A stretch of 48,503 nucleotides of DNA from Prochlorococcus marinus XMU1410 (GTDB lineage Bacteria > Cyanobacteriota > Cyanobacteriia > PCC-6307 > Cyanobiaceae): contig NZ_JAAORH010000002.1 of NCBI RefSeq assembly GCF_017696085.1, positions 1-48,503 on the forward strand, read 5' to 3'. The translations under genes were made by a program, and so were the position numbers. Below are positions 40,721 through 48,503 of this stretch, piece after piece. Numbering within the stretch: the first letter of the stretch is position 1; the number at the start of each line of letters is the position of its first letter. The notes under the pieces are model-generated. The model saw only the letters and a list, made by a program, of their open reading frames with translations, did no database searches and was not told the origin of the DNA.

Positions 40721-40738
40721 AGGGCTTGATAAAGCCCT
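40721..40738 (-). terminator. Terminator after the minus-strand Hli gene
   Basis: AGGGCTT-(GATA)-AAGCCCT, with six T beyond it on the minus strand (plus A run at 40716-40721). Confidence 0.75.
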
Positions 40739-40762
40739 GAAAAAATTTAAAAAGGAATTTTA

Positions 40763-40891
40763 CTAGAAAATACCTGGAAGAATTTGACCAGTAAAATAAT
40801 AAGCTCCTACAAGAGCAAACATTCCAAGCATTGCAGCTTTACCATTAAGCTTTTCAGCTTTCTCGGTCATGATTTTTTTTGCGAATTCCAT
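40763..40891 (-). CDS. hli: High-light-inducible protein, 42 aa
   Basis: Minimal Hli: EKAEKLNGKAAMLGMFALVG followed by AYYFTGQILPGIF. The E-x-x-N-G-x-A-M-x-G chlorophyll-binding motif is intact. It is divergent from the Hli operon at 41193. Thylakoid photoprotection is the known role. Confidence 0.9.
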   Translation of the reverse strand: MEFAKKIMTEKAEKLNGKAAMLGMFALVGAYYFTGQILPGIF

Positions 40892-41142
40892 AATAAAGTG
40901 AAATATATTATATCTAAAAACTAATCATTCAAATTTCAGAATGATGTAGTTTTTTCTACCAAATTGATATCTTTCTAAAGATTAAAAAAAATACTTAAAC
41001 AACAAATTGAACTCTTAAAAGTTTCGAGCCAATCTGTAAAGCGTAGCAAGCCTAAAAAACAACCATTTAATTATAACTGTAACATATATGCTACAAATAT
41101 GTAATATTTATCTTGAAAATAACTTAATTTCGGCTTAATACT

Positions 41143-41190
41143 TTACATTAGTTAATAGTAGTGTTACATTAGTTAACAATTACATTAATT
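41143..41190 (+). repeat. Phased direct repeats before the Hli operon
   Basis: TTACATTAGTTAA occurs at 41143-41155 and 41164-41176 (21 bp apart), and TTACATTAATT at 41180-41190. Two helical turns of spacing just before the ATG at 41193 suggest an operator or activator site. The rest of the 40892-41142 stretch shows no gene. Confidence 0.6.
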
Positions 41191-41192
41191 CA

Positions 41193-41399
41193 ATGGCTAA
41201 TTCAAACGTTACTACTGAATCAGGCGGCAGACAGAACATGTTTCCTACTGAGACACGTCCTTACATAGATGAGTCTGTTTCATACGACAGCTACCCACAA
41301 AATGCAGAAAAAGTTAATGGTCGTTGGGCAATGATTGGCCTTGTTGCATTAGTTGGTGCTTACGTTTCAACTGGACAAATTATTCCTGGCATTTTTTAA
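41193..41399 (+). CDS. hli: High-light-inducible protein, 68 aa
   Basis: A 36-residue polar extension is followed by the Hli helix AEKVNGRWAMIGLVALVGAY and STGQIIPGIF. Its stop overlaps the next start (TAATG). First gene of a three-Hli operon. Confidence 0.92.
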   Translation: MANSNVTTESGGRQNMFPTETRPYIDESVSYDSYPQNAEKVNGRWAMIGLVALVGAYVSTGQIIPGIF

Positions 41400-41659
41400 T
41401 GAGTCCACTTTCAGGTTTCTTAGCCGTAATTGTATTCTTTACAGCCATCCTCGTTGCTTATCTAACCAAGCAATTTCAAAACGAAAATTTAAACTATTCA
41501 TCTTTTAATCAAATGAAAAATACAAACACAAAAGTCAAAACAATCGAGAAAGAAAAAGTTGTTGCTGAAACTCTTAACGGCAGATTCGCAATGCTTGGAT
41601 TAATTGCTGCTGTTGGAGCATATCTAACAACAGGTCAAATAATTCCTGGTTTCGTTTAA
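41399..41659 (+). CDS. hli: Two-helix Hli protein with N-terminal membrane anchor, 86 aa
   Basis: I start at ATG 41399, coupled to the previous stop. An extra membrane helix (LSGFLAVIVFFTAILVAYL) precedes a linker and a standard Hli helix (AETLNGRFAMLGLIAAVGAY). The added helix is unusual for Hli proteins. Confidence 0.88.
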   Translation: MSPLSGFLAVIVFFTAILVAYLTKQFQNENLNYSSFNQMKNTNTKVKTIEKEKVVAETLNGRFAMLGLIAAVGAYLTTGQIIPGFV

Positions 41660-41695
41660 AAACTTACTATTTAACAATTTTACAAATTAGAAAAA

Positions 41696-41824
41696 ATGGA
41701 AAATTCAAAACCAACTTATTGGCAAAACGCCGAGAGAACTAATGGAAGAATGGCAATGATGGGCTTATTTGCATTAGTTGTAAATTATGGCCTATTCGGT
41801 TGGATAATCCCAGGAATCTTTTAA
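41696..41824 (+). CDS. hli: High-light-inducible protein, 42 aa
   Basis: WQNAERTNGRMAMMGLFALV and VNYGLFGWIIPGIF. The ERTNGR motif and NYGLFGWI end resemble the 23634 Hli rather than the other three. Followed directly by the 41826 gene. Confidence 0.92.
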   Translation: MENSKPTYWQNAERTNGRMAMMGLFALVVNYGLFGWIIPGIF

Positions 41825-41825
41825 A

Positions 41826-42005
41826 ATGAATTTAGGCTTACTTTTTCTTAAAGTAAATACTTTAGGCGTAATAACTCTTTCTGAACTTGATTGGATAACT
41901 AACCATCAATCTGAATTTTCAAGGCTAGATATGGCTTTAGTTATTAAAATCGGCCGTCTTATGGATTCTGGAATAGTGGAAATTGATAATAGATTGCCTG
42001 TTTAA
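41826..42005 (+). CDS. Microprotein, 59 aa, last gene of the Hli operon
   Basis: ATG 41826 lies one base after the Hli stop. Mixed helix with LGVITLSELDWITNHQSEFS and ALVIKIGRLMDSGIVEIDNR. No chlorophyll motif. Co-expression with Hli genes is implied by spacing and the shared terminator. Confidence 0.65.
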   Translation: MNLGLLFLKVNTLGVITLSELDWITNHQSEFSRLDMALVIKIGRLMDSGIVEIDNRLPV

Positions 42006-42027
42006 TTTTTAAAAAATGATCGTCATG

Positions 42028-42064
42028 AGTGTTTGTCAATAGGGATACTGACAAACACTTTTTT
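42028..42064 (+). terminator. Strong terminator of the Hli operon
   Basis: 11-bp perfect stem AGTGTTTGTCA/TGACAAACACT with a 10-base loop and six T. Confidence 0.95.
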
Positions 42065-42211
42065 ATGAGAAAAAATATTTGTAAAAAAAGAGATTGTTTC
42101 TTAGCTAAAAACAATCTCTCAATTACCTATTCTTACATGAAAATTTCAAGTAAGCTTTCAGATCTTAACTGATTTATTTTTATAGTAAATCTGTAAAAAT
42201 GCTTTTGTAAT

Positions 42212-42427
42212 TTATCTTTTTAAACCTCCTCTTTTTATCCAAAGGAACCATGTAACCCAAGTAGGAGGGAGGAATCTGATTAAAAAAGAAATTTTATACA
42301 TATAAAATGGGGCATTTTCACTTTGAAATAAACTCATCAAAAAGGAAGATATCGTTACCCAGAGTAAAATTATTAATATATTTGCTCCCAACAAAGCAAA
42401 CTTATTTTGTTTGAATATTTTTGGCAT
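42212..42427 (-). CDS. Small two-helix membrane protein, 71 aa
   Basis: FALLGANILIILLWVTISSF and a second hydrophobic stretch (FLIRFLPPTWVTWFLWI) with a basic tail. Not recognised. Confidence 0.6.
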   Translation of the reverse strand: MPKIFKQNKFALLGANILIILLWVTISSFLMSLFQSENAPFYMYKISFLIRFLPPTWVTWFLWIKRGGLKR

Positions 42428-42485
42428 AAAGAAAATTTTTTGTATTCTTAATTTTAAATAATCTCGGAAAATAAATTATACATTT

Positions 42486-42737
42486 TCAAAAAAACTTTAA
42501 ATTTAAAATCCATACCCAAATAAAAAAAGTACTAAATTTTAATCCCTCTCCAAATAACATCCCAAAGGCAATAGGGGGAGAAAATATTAAAAAAAGAACT
42601 GATAATAAACTAAATAAAGCAAATGATCCTCTTAAAAAAAAATTCTTTCTTTTTGTTCTTCTTAGTTTTTTTAAGGTATTCCACTCCCATTCAATAAACC
42701 TATAGAACTTTTCTGATAATAAAAAAAAATACTTCAT
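42486..42737 (-). CDS. Small membrane protein, 83 aa
   Basis: A basic middle (KKLRRTKRKNFFLR) is followed by hydrophobic stretches SFALFSLLSVLFLIFSPP and FSTFFIWVWILNLKFF. Not recognised. Confidence 0.5.
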   Translation of the reverse strand: MKYFFLLSEKFYRFIEWEWNTLKKLRRTKRKNFFLRGSFALFSLLSVLFLIFSPPIAFGMLFGEGLKFSTFFIWVWILNLKFF

Positions 42738-42791
42738 TTAATATTACTAATTTCTATCGGCTTTACTTATTTATAAAATTAAATTCTCCTG

Positions 42792-43088
42792 TTAGCAATA
42801 AACTTTATTCCCTTCTTCAGAAAGATAGTAAATTCTATTTTCTGAACTTACGAAGAAAGTTAATCCCTTATATTGTGATCTTTTAAATTTATCTAATCTA
42901 AATTTATGTAAATCCCAATTTAAAGTATTAATATCTGGATTTAGTTCTACTTCTTTATTTTCTGGCTTATAAAAAAATTTTTTGGTTAATTTCTTCTTGT
43001 AAAATTTATCAATTCCAAATAAAAAAAATGCAAGAATAAAAAGTACCAAAATCAATAAAAATAAAATAGCCATAAACAATTTAAACAC
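42792..43088 (-). CDS. Membrane-anchored protein, 98 aa
   Basis: One strong N-terminal helix (LFMAILFLLILVLFILAFFL) then a soluble lysine-rich domain ending LTFFVSSENRIYYLSEEGNK. Not recognised. Confidence 0.55.
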   Translation of the reverse strand: MFKLFMAILFLLILVLFILAFFLFGIDKFYKKKLTKKFFYKPENKEVELNPDINTLNWDLHKFRLDKFKRSQYKGLTFFVSSENRIYYLSEEGNKVYC

Positions 43089-43130
43089 TAAAAAAAATAA
43101 AAAAATGAGTTCTAATATAAGAAAACTTAA

Positions 43131-43448
43131 CTAGATCAAAAAAACCCAAAGTAACTTACAAAAAATATGTAAAATTTGATCAACTAACAAATTAAACTTC
43201 CCAATACATTTCAAATAGTCAATATAAAAATGTAATAAAGCCTCTAAAAGTGCAATTAATGAAGAACCTGTTAAAAAATATACTATTAACCCATGGATAG
43301 AAACATGACCAGTCATCCACCATACCCAACTTATACTGGATTTATTTTTTGGACATTTATTTAAGGCCACTGTATCTGTCTGTATTGCAAAATCAGCTAC
43401 AAAATGTCCAAGGACTAGCGGTATTAATTTATCTAAAAAATTAATCAT
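43131..43448 (-). CDS. DUF3307-like membrane protein, 105 aa
   Basis: LGHFVADFAIQTDTVALNK with nearby GHVSIHGLIVYFLTG matches the DUF3307 pattern (GH..aDF..Q.....K, then H...H). Such proteins occur in phages and bacteria; function unknown. It lies 18 bp after the TpsB gene, so it may be co-transcribed with it. Confidence 0.7.
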   Translation of the reverse strand: MINFLDKLIPLVLGHFVADFAIQTDTVALNKCPKNKSSISWVWWMTGHVSIHGLIVYFLTGSSLIALLEALLHFYIDYLKCIGKFNLLVDQILHIFCKLLWVFLI

Positions 43449-43466
43449 AATATTTCTCTAATTTAG

Positions 43467-45152
43467 TCAAAAAGTAAATTTTAGATTAGAAAATATACCA
43501 TCTCCTAACATCCAATTATTCCAAGTTCCTGTATTATCATCAGTCTTAATAAAATTTGCCAATCCAATTTCAAATACATTATTAGAATTTATATACCTTA
43601 AAAGTAATCCATAAGATCCTGCAGAATCCTTGGTAATTGTATTTTGAACATCAGTAACCGCTTCACCAAATCCTAAAAAGGGTAAAAATTGAATTGCTTT
43701 TTTTTCTTTAGCCCAAGGAGTAAAAACTAATTCCACATCACTTAACCATCCACTATCTCCTCCAGTAACACTTTTAGGTAATCCCTTTAATCCTGAACTG
43801 CCGCCGACACCAAAACTCATTCCACTTATTAAGGGATTTAAAGCTATTTGAGCAGAAGAATTTAAATTTAATCCTAAATTATTACTTAATGTCCAAACAA
43901 GAGAATTACTTACTCCAAGTGCTCTTGATTCTCCAGGGTAAATACCATTTGCAGCAAAATCTGTTAATTGAAAGCTTTCACTTATTCCTGCGATCCCTTG
44001 CTGAAATGAAATATTTCCAGAGTTTAAAATAGATTCACCGATTAATGCATAATTTAAACTGGCTTTTAAATGACCTGTCCTAACGTAACCTTCTGGATTA
44101 GATCCTGCTGATAAAGGAGTTCTAACTCCGGTTAAAAAACTTTCTGAATTACTAATATTCAATCCAAAAGATGAGCTAAGATTTTTATTAGGCTTTTCTA
44201 ATAAAGATTTATCTACTTGAAAAAGTAAAGTTAAAGAATCAAATCTCATCGTTTTTAAATCATCTTCAAATTCGACAAAATCGGACCTGCTATAAGAAAG
44301 TGAATTTGTTGAGCTAAAGCCATTTTTAAGAGGGAAAGTATATGTTCCTGAATAGGTTTGAGAGCCAATTTCAATATCTTGGTCATTATTAATCTCTACC
44401 ATTCCAATAAATGTGTCACCTTTTTTTAGGATGTCAGTCTTAACAAAAGTCCCCATATTCCTCCACTGCCCAGTTCCAGAACTTCCGTCATTTCTAAGGC
44501 TAAATTCTCTTTGCCATTTTGATGGCATATAATCGACTGTTAAATTTAAAACTGCCTTTGTTGGATCACTACCTAATCTGCCAAGATTCCCTGAAATCTG
44601 ACCCACATTTTTAATATTTCTTACCTCTGCAAACTTTTTCTCAAGCTCTGGTGTATGTAAGGTTTTCCCAATTAAATCCTTAAGTTTTAAAAAAGCACGC
44701 TCTCTTATTATTGGATTATCACTCTTAACAGTTAATTCAACAACCTTTCCCATTATTACTTCTAGAGTCCCTTTCTCCTCATCAACAATTGTATAAACTC
44801 TGCTATTTACATATCCATCTTGGATTAAAACTGCTGTTAATCTAGAAGCACAAGAATTTAAAGTTGTGGATGTATCATCCTCTTTACAGTCTTTTAAAAT
44901 TTCTCTTAATTCATTTTTGCTATAAGGAATATCTTCACCAACTATCTTTGGGAGCCATTTTAAATCTTTAACTTCAATGGTCTCTTCAGTGTCAATTTTA
45001 ATTTTTTCTTCTTTATTTTTTTCTATTCCATCTATTTTAAAATCTTTGGACTCATTGTTATTTTTCCTTTTATCTTCAAAAGGGGATTTCAAAGGGAGAT
45101 CTACAGGTCTCGGTTGCACAGCAATCAATATTTCAGGAAGAAATAAAAACAA
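43467..45152 (-). CDS. TpsB/FhaC-family two-partner secretion outer-membrane transporter, 561 aa
   Basis: A lysine-rich linker follows the short hydrophobic start. A POTRA-like region at about residues 65-140 (LREILKDCK, SRLTAVLIQDGYVNSRVYTI, TLEVIMGKVVELTV) precedes a long 16-strand-type barrel from about 215. It contains FGVGGSSGLKGLPKSVTGG, the conserved L6 loop region, and ends in NLKFTF with a terminal Phe, the BAM signal. The start is TTG at 45152, just after an in-frame TAA, so the signal peptide looks short. It should secrete the divergent TpsA adhesin. Confidence 0.88.
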   Translation of the reverse strand: MFLFLPEILIAVQPRPVDLPLKSPFEDKRKNNNESKDFKIDGIEKNKEEKIKIDTEETIEVKDLKWLPKIVGEDIPYSKNELREILKDCKEDDTSTTLNSCASRLTAVLIQDGYVNSRVYTIVDEEKGTLEVIMGKVVELTVKSDNPIIRERAFLKLKDLIGKTLHTPELEKKFAEVRNIKNVGQISGNLGRLGSDPTKAVLNLTVDYMPSKWQREFSLRNDGSSGTGQWRNMGTFVKTDILKKGDTFIGMVEINNDQDIEIGSQTYSGTYTFPLKNGFSSTNSLSYSRSDFVEFEDDLKTMRFDSLTLLFQVDKSLLEKPNKNLSSSFGLNISNSESFLTGVRTPLSAGSNPEGYVRTGHLKASLNYALIGESILNSGNISFQQGIAGISESFQLTDFAANGIYPGESRALGVSNSLVWTLSNNLGLNLNSSAQIALNPLISGMSFGVGGSSGLKGLPKSVTGGDSGWLSDVELVFTPWAKEKKAIQFLPFLGFGEAVTDVQNTITKDSAGSYGLLLRYINSNNVFEIGLANFIKTDDNTGTWNNWMLGDGIFSNLKFTF

Positions 45153-45250
45153 TATCTTTTATAGCAAGCGTATTTCCTATAATTTAACGGCAAATTATTT
45201 GAATATGATTAATATATTTAATATGTGTCTAAGTAAGAATACTTGCTTAA

Positions 45251-48200
45251 ATGATTTACAATCAAAAGCAAAAATATACTCCTTATTATTTATTTTTACT
45301 AGGGCTTTTAATTAACTACGCTCCAGCAAGTTATGCAGAAATAAATTTAGATAAAAATATTCAATCTGCAACAATAATTAATGGGATAAAAGGGGGTAAA
45401 TGTATAATTGGAAACTGTATAGTTTCTGGAGGAGATAAAAGTGGTACCAATATCTTTCATCGATTTAATTCTTTTGATACTAGAGGTTCAATAAATAGTG
45501 TTCTTTTCAAAAATGAGAACTACAAAAATGTAATTGTTGGAGTATCTTCATCAAAAGGAAGTTTTATAAATAAACCAATATCTTTATCTGAAAAGGGTAA
45601 TTTATTTTGGGTTTCTCCTGGAGGAATAAATATTGGTAAAGGTGCAGATTTTATAAATACTTCTCAACTTCATTTAAGCACTGCAAACTCATTACATTTT
45701 TCAAATGGGGTTTTTGATGTTTTTAGTAATAGAAAATATCACCTAAATAAAATGGGTTCAAATCCTTTAATAAAAAAAGAGGGTTTTAAATATACACAAT
45801 CTAATCCAAATAAAATAAGCAATATTTCATTATCAGGAATAAATGTATCTATTGATGAGAACCTCTATATCGATGCATTAGATGGAAATGTTGCAATTAA
45901 AGATTCAACTATTAAGACTTCTAAGAATAGTGGTGGAGAGATAACAGTATTAGGGAAAGACATAATAATAGAAGGCTCTTCAAAACTTATTTCCCAAGGT
46001 GAACAGTCAGGAGGCTTAATTCAAATTGGAGGAAGTTGGCAGAATTCAAATCCTTATATCAGACAAGCAGTTTATACAGAAATAGGAGAAGACGTTTTTA
46101 TTAATGCATCTGCTAAAGATCATGGGAATGGGGGAGAAATTGTAATTTGGAGTGATATAAAAAATCCGTTTTCATCCACCGTAGTCTCTGGAACCTTCAA
46201 GGTTGATGGAGGAGCATTGAGTGGAGATGGAGGAAGAATAGAAACCTCGGGAGCGAATTTAGATATCAAAGAAAATATTTCTGTAAGTATGGGCTCAAAT
46301 TATGGGAACCCAGGAAAATGGCTTCTTGATCCGAAAGATTACATCGTTACAAGTAGCGTTGCTACAGTATTGGTTAATGCACTTGCAAGTGGCGATGTAG
46401 AGATAAGCACGATATGTTCTCCTGATACATATGGTGGCTGCCAAGATAGTGGAGATGGAGATATAACAATAGGCTCAGATTTAGATTACTCTAATAACTC
46501 CGGTCAATTAACTTTAACTGCAGCAAGTCAAGTCATTGTTAATAGCGATATAGATAGTGGCTCAGGTGGGTTGGTTATAACAGCCCCTGATGGGCTTACA
46601 GGAAGTGGTCAAATAAGTATAAATCCCAATAGTATAAACAGTACATCGGGAGATATTTCTGTCAGCCAAAATACTGATTCAACTTATTCAGGAGCAATAG
46701 CAGGGTCTCCAATTGGATTATCAGATTTCAAATTGTATGGGACCGGGACTTTATCTTTTACCTCTACTCCGACAAATTTCACAAAAGTCCTGCAGGCAGA
46801 ATATGGATCTTTATCTTTAACAGAAGAATGGCAGACGGTTACTTTAACCAAAACATACACTAACCCTGTAGTAATAGTTAGTGATCCTTCTAATAATGAT
46901 GCAGACTCAGTTACGACAAGGATCAAAAATGTAACTTCTACTTCTTTTGATATAAGAATAGATGAACCTGAGGCTCACAGTGGTACACACTCTACAGAAA
47001 CTGCATCATATTTTGTTGGTGAAGCTGGAAATTATGAAATGTCTGATGGCACAAAAATAACTTTAGGGACTGTTTCAAGTAATGACCTTATTAGTAATGC
47101 CCATGCATCAACATTCGATATCGGTTCTTCACTTACAAATCCTGCAGTATTTACTCAAGTTCAAACTACTAATGATTCTAATTGGGTAGTTACTAGAGTT
47201 CGAAGTGTCACTTCTTCAACATTTGTACTTGGCCTACAAGAACAGGAATTATTCTATAATCATAATCATGGAGATGAAACTGTTGGTTATCTAGCTATTG
47301 AAAAAGGTTCTAATAAGAGCAATGGTTCTCACACCATTGATGTGGGTCTGACATCAAATAACTATTCACATTCAACTGGAAGTCAAACTTTTGGCACAAC
47401 TTTCTCTGAAACTCCTGCTTTGATCGTAAAAATGGCAACCTATAAAGGGCCTGATACCTCTAACGTTAGAATTAAATCAATAACAAATAGTTCTTTTTCT
47501 GCGTATATTGACGAAGAAAACTCTACTAGTAGTGAACAATATCATGCATCTGAAGCATTATATTATCTAGCCTTACTTTCCCCTTCTAATACTACATCCG
47601 GGACATTTGGATTTACTATTGCCGATGATACCACCGCTCCTACTATTACTAATGTTACTGCTACTACAGCAGATGGATCTTATAAAAAAGACGACACAAT
47701 TAATATCACTATTTCTCTCTCAGAAGCTGTTGATGTAACCGGTACTCCTACCTTAACTTTAGGTACCGGTAATGATGCTACCTACACTTCTGGTTCTGGG
47801 TCTGACACTCTTACTTTCACATATACAGTTCAAGCAGGCGATGCCACTTCTGACCTTGATTACAATGCCACTGATTCTCTATCTGGAACTCTCAAAGATA
47901 CTGCCTTAAATAACGCAACTCTCACTCTGGCAACTCCAGGAGAAGCCGGCTCTCTTGCAGCTAATAAATCATTAGTTCTTGATACCACTTCTCCTACTAT
48001 TACTAATGTTACAGCTACTACAGCAGATGGATCTTATAAAGCAGGCGACACAATTACTATCACTGTTACTCTTTCAGAAGCTGTTGATGTAACTGGCACT
48101 CCTAAATTAACTTTAGGGACTGGTAATGATGCTACTTATTTTTCTGGTTCTGGGTCTGACACTCTTGCTTTCAAATATAGAGTTAAAGACGGTGATAGTG

Positions 48201-48503
48201 CCTCAAAACTTGATTACGCTACCAAAAGATCTCTATCTGGAACTCTCAAAGATACTGCCCTAAATAATGCGATTCTTACTCTTGCGAAGCCTGGAAGATT
48301 AGGATCTTTAGCTGCTAATAAAGCATTAGTTCTTGATACCACTGCTCCTACTATTACTAACGTTACTGCTACTACTGCAGATGGTTCTTATAAAAAAGGC
48401 GACACAATTACAATCACTGTTACTCTTTCAGAAGCTGTTGATGTAACTGGCACTCCTAAATTAACTTTAGGGACTGGTAATGATGCTACTTATTTTTCTG
48501 GTT
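45251..48503 (+). CDS. TpsA-type giant adhesin (filamentous haemagglutinin-like), 3' truncated by window end
   Basis: ATG 45251 opens a frame that stays open to the window end (about 1084 residues). A signal peptide (LFLLGLLINYAPASYA) precedes the TPS secretion domain with GTNIFHRFNSFDTRGSINSV and later NPGKWLLDPKDYIVT near residue 353. Three H-lectin-like modules follow near residues 537, 629 and 720 (for example TRIKNVTSTSFDIRIDE, VRIKSITNSSFSAYIDE). Ig-like tandem repeats of 118 residues begin near 792. Such repeats are found in giant cell-surface proteins. It is divergent from its tpsB. Surface attachment or defence is the likely role. Confidence 0.9.
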   Translation, partial: MIYNQKQKYTPYYLFLLGLLINYAPASYAEINLDKNIQSATIINGIKGGKCIIGNCIVSGGDKSGTNIFHRFNSFDTRGSINSVLFKNENYKNVIVGVSSSKGSFINKPISLSEKGNLFWVSPGGINIGKGADFINTSQLHLSTANSLHFSNGVFDVFSNRKYHLNKMGSNPLIKKEGFKYTQSNPNKISNISLSGINVSIDENLYIDALDGNVAIKDSTIKTSKNSGGEITVLGKDIIIEGSSKLISQGEQSGGLIQIGGSWQNSNPYIRQAVYTEIGEDVFINASAKDHGNGGEIVIWSDIKNPFSSTVVSGTFKVDGGALSGDGGRIETSGANLDIKENISVSMGSNYGNPGKWLLDPKDYIVTSSVATVLVNALASGDVEISTICSPDTYGGCQDSGDGDITIGSDLDYSNNSGQLTLTAASQVIVNSDIDSGSGGLVITAPDGLTGSGQISINPNSINSTSGDISVSQNTDSTYSGAIAGSPIGLSDFKLYGTGTLSFTSTPTNFTKVLQAEYGSLSLTEEWQTVTLTKTYTNPVVIVSDPSNNDADSVTTRIKNVTSTSFDIRIDEPEAHSGTHSTETASYFVGEAGNYEMSDGTKITLGTVSSNDLISNAHASTFDIGSSLTNPAVFTQVQTTNDSNWVVTRVRSVTSSTFVLGLQEQELFYNHNHGDETVGYLAIEKGSNKSNGSHTIDVGLTSNNYSHSTGSQTFGTTFSETPALIVKMATYKGPDTSNVRIKSITNSSFSAYIDEENSTSSEQYHASEALYYLALLSPSNTTSGTFGFTIADDTTAPTITNVTATTADGSYKKDDTINITISLSEAVDVTGTPTLTLGTGNDATYTSGSGSDTLTFTYTVQAGDATSDLDYNATDSLSGTLKDTALNNATLTLATPGEAGSLAANKSLVLDTTSPTITNVTATTADGSYKAGDTITITVTLSEAVDVTGTPKLTLGTGNDATYFSGSGSDTLAFKYRVKDGDSASKLDYATKRSLSGTLKDTALNNAILTLAKPGRLGSLAANKALVLDTTAPTITNVTATTADGSYKKGDTITITVTLSEAVDVTGTPKLTLGTGNDATYFSG
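47651..48503 (+). repeat. 354-bp tandem repeats inside the TpsA gene
   Basis: Repeat units start at 47651, 48005 and 48359, exactly 354 bp (118 codons) apart, each with AATGTTAC/GTTAC-type starts and GCAGATGG. The translation repeats ADGSYKxGDTITITVTLSEA and VDVTGTPKLTLGTGNDATY. The window ends inside the third unit. Confidence 0.93.

Noticed and set aside
41324-41398. Upstream extension of the two-helix Hli
   Set aside because: It overlaps the previous Hli in another frame; the ATG at 41399 coupled by TAATG is better.
46684-46926. Minus-strand frame inside the TpsA gene
   Set aside because: Shadow of the open TpsA frame, which has clear modules.
47651-48503. CRISPR-like array
   Set aside because: The repeats are 354 bp in-frame protein repeats, not short repeats with spacers.
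1-48503. Phage or prophage genome
   Set aside because: No capsid, portal, terminase or tail genes; photosynthetic and housekeeping genes dominate the flanks.

Overview
The window looks like a genomic-island region of a high-light Prochlorococcus. Supporting signs are very low GC, short intergenic gaps, several small high-light-inducible (Hli) proteins, many tiny cyanobacterial DUF proteins (DUF3303, DUF3764, DUF2839, DUF3721, DUF1651-like), and a phosphate/arsenate cluster whose order (arsR, gap, arsJ, chrA, pstS, porin, phytase-like protein, phoR, phoB) resembles the MED4 phosphate island from memory. No rRNA, intact tRNA or CRISPR array was seen.

Region 1 (1-1245) is the 3' end of a probable outer-membrane protein followed by a secreted protein of unknown function. 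Region 2 (1247-19958) is the main find. It is about 18.7 kb bounded by a perfect 39-bp direct repeat made of the 3' half of a tRNA-Pro(UGG). The left end carries small HTH proteins and a VapE/SF3-type helicase-ATPase. The right end carries a tyrosine recombinase coupled to a small protein resembling the N-terminus of NAD-dependent DNA ligase. This is the plan of a tycheposon, the tRNA-targeting integrative element of Prochlorococcus. Its cargo is arsenate detoxification (arsR, GAPDH, arsJ), chrA, and a phosphate-stress set (pstS, porin, phytase-like secreted protein, phoR, phoB), with candidate ArsR boxes and 11-bp-period Pho boxes. A third, shorter tRNA-Pro tail at 20460-20475 suggests repeated integration at the same target.

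Region 3 (about 20.1-34.3 kb) is packed with microproteins of 25-120 residues, many with one membrane segment. Among them are three DUF3303-like paralogues, one Hli, RluF pseudouridine synthase, and an SRAP/YedK DNA-crosslink protein ending in a clamp-binding-like QMSLF. Its 56-residue gene at 30954-31124 is a second copy of one inside the element (18036-18206), and both share a strongly conserved 5' leader. A candidate structured RNA ends at a strong terminator near 27672.

Region 4 (34.4-43.4 kb) holds a sodium-dependent NSS transporter, SelO, a secreted cupin, a GATase1 protein, a cluster of four Hli genes behind phased direct repeats, and small membrane proteins. Region 5 (43.5-48.5 kb) is a divergent two-partner secretion pair: TpsB on the minus strand and a giant TpsA-type adhesin on the plus strand, which runs off the window inside 354-bp tandem repeats.

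All family names come from motif recognition by eye; no searches were run.
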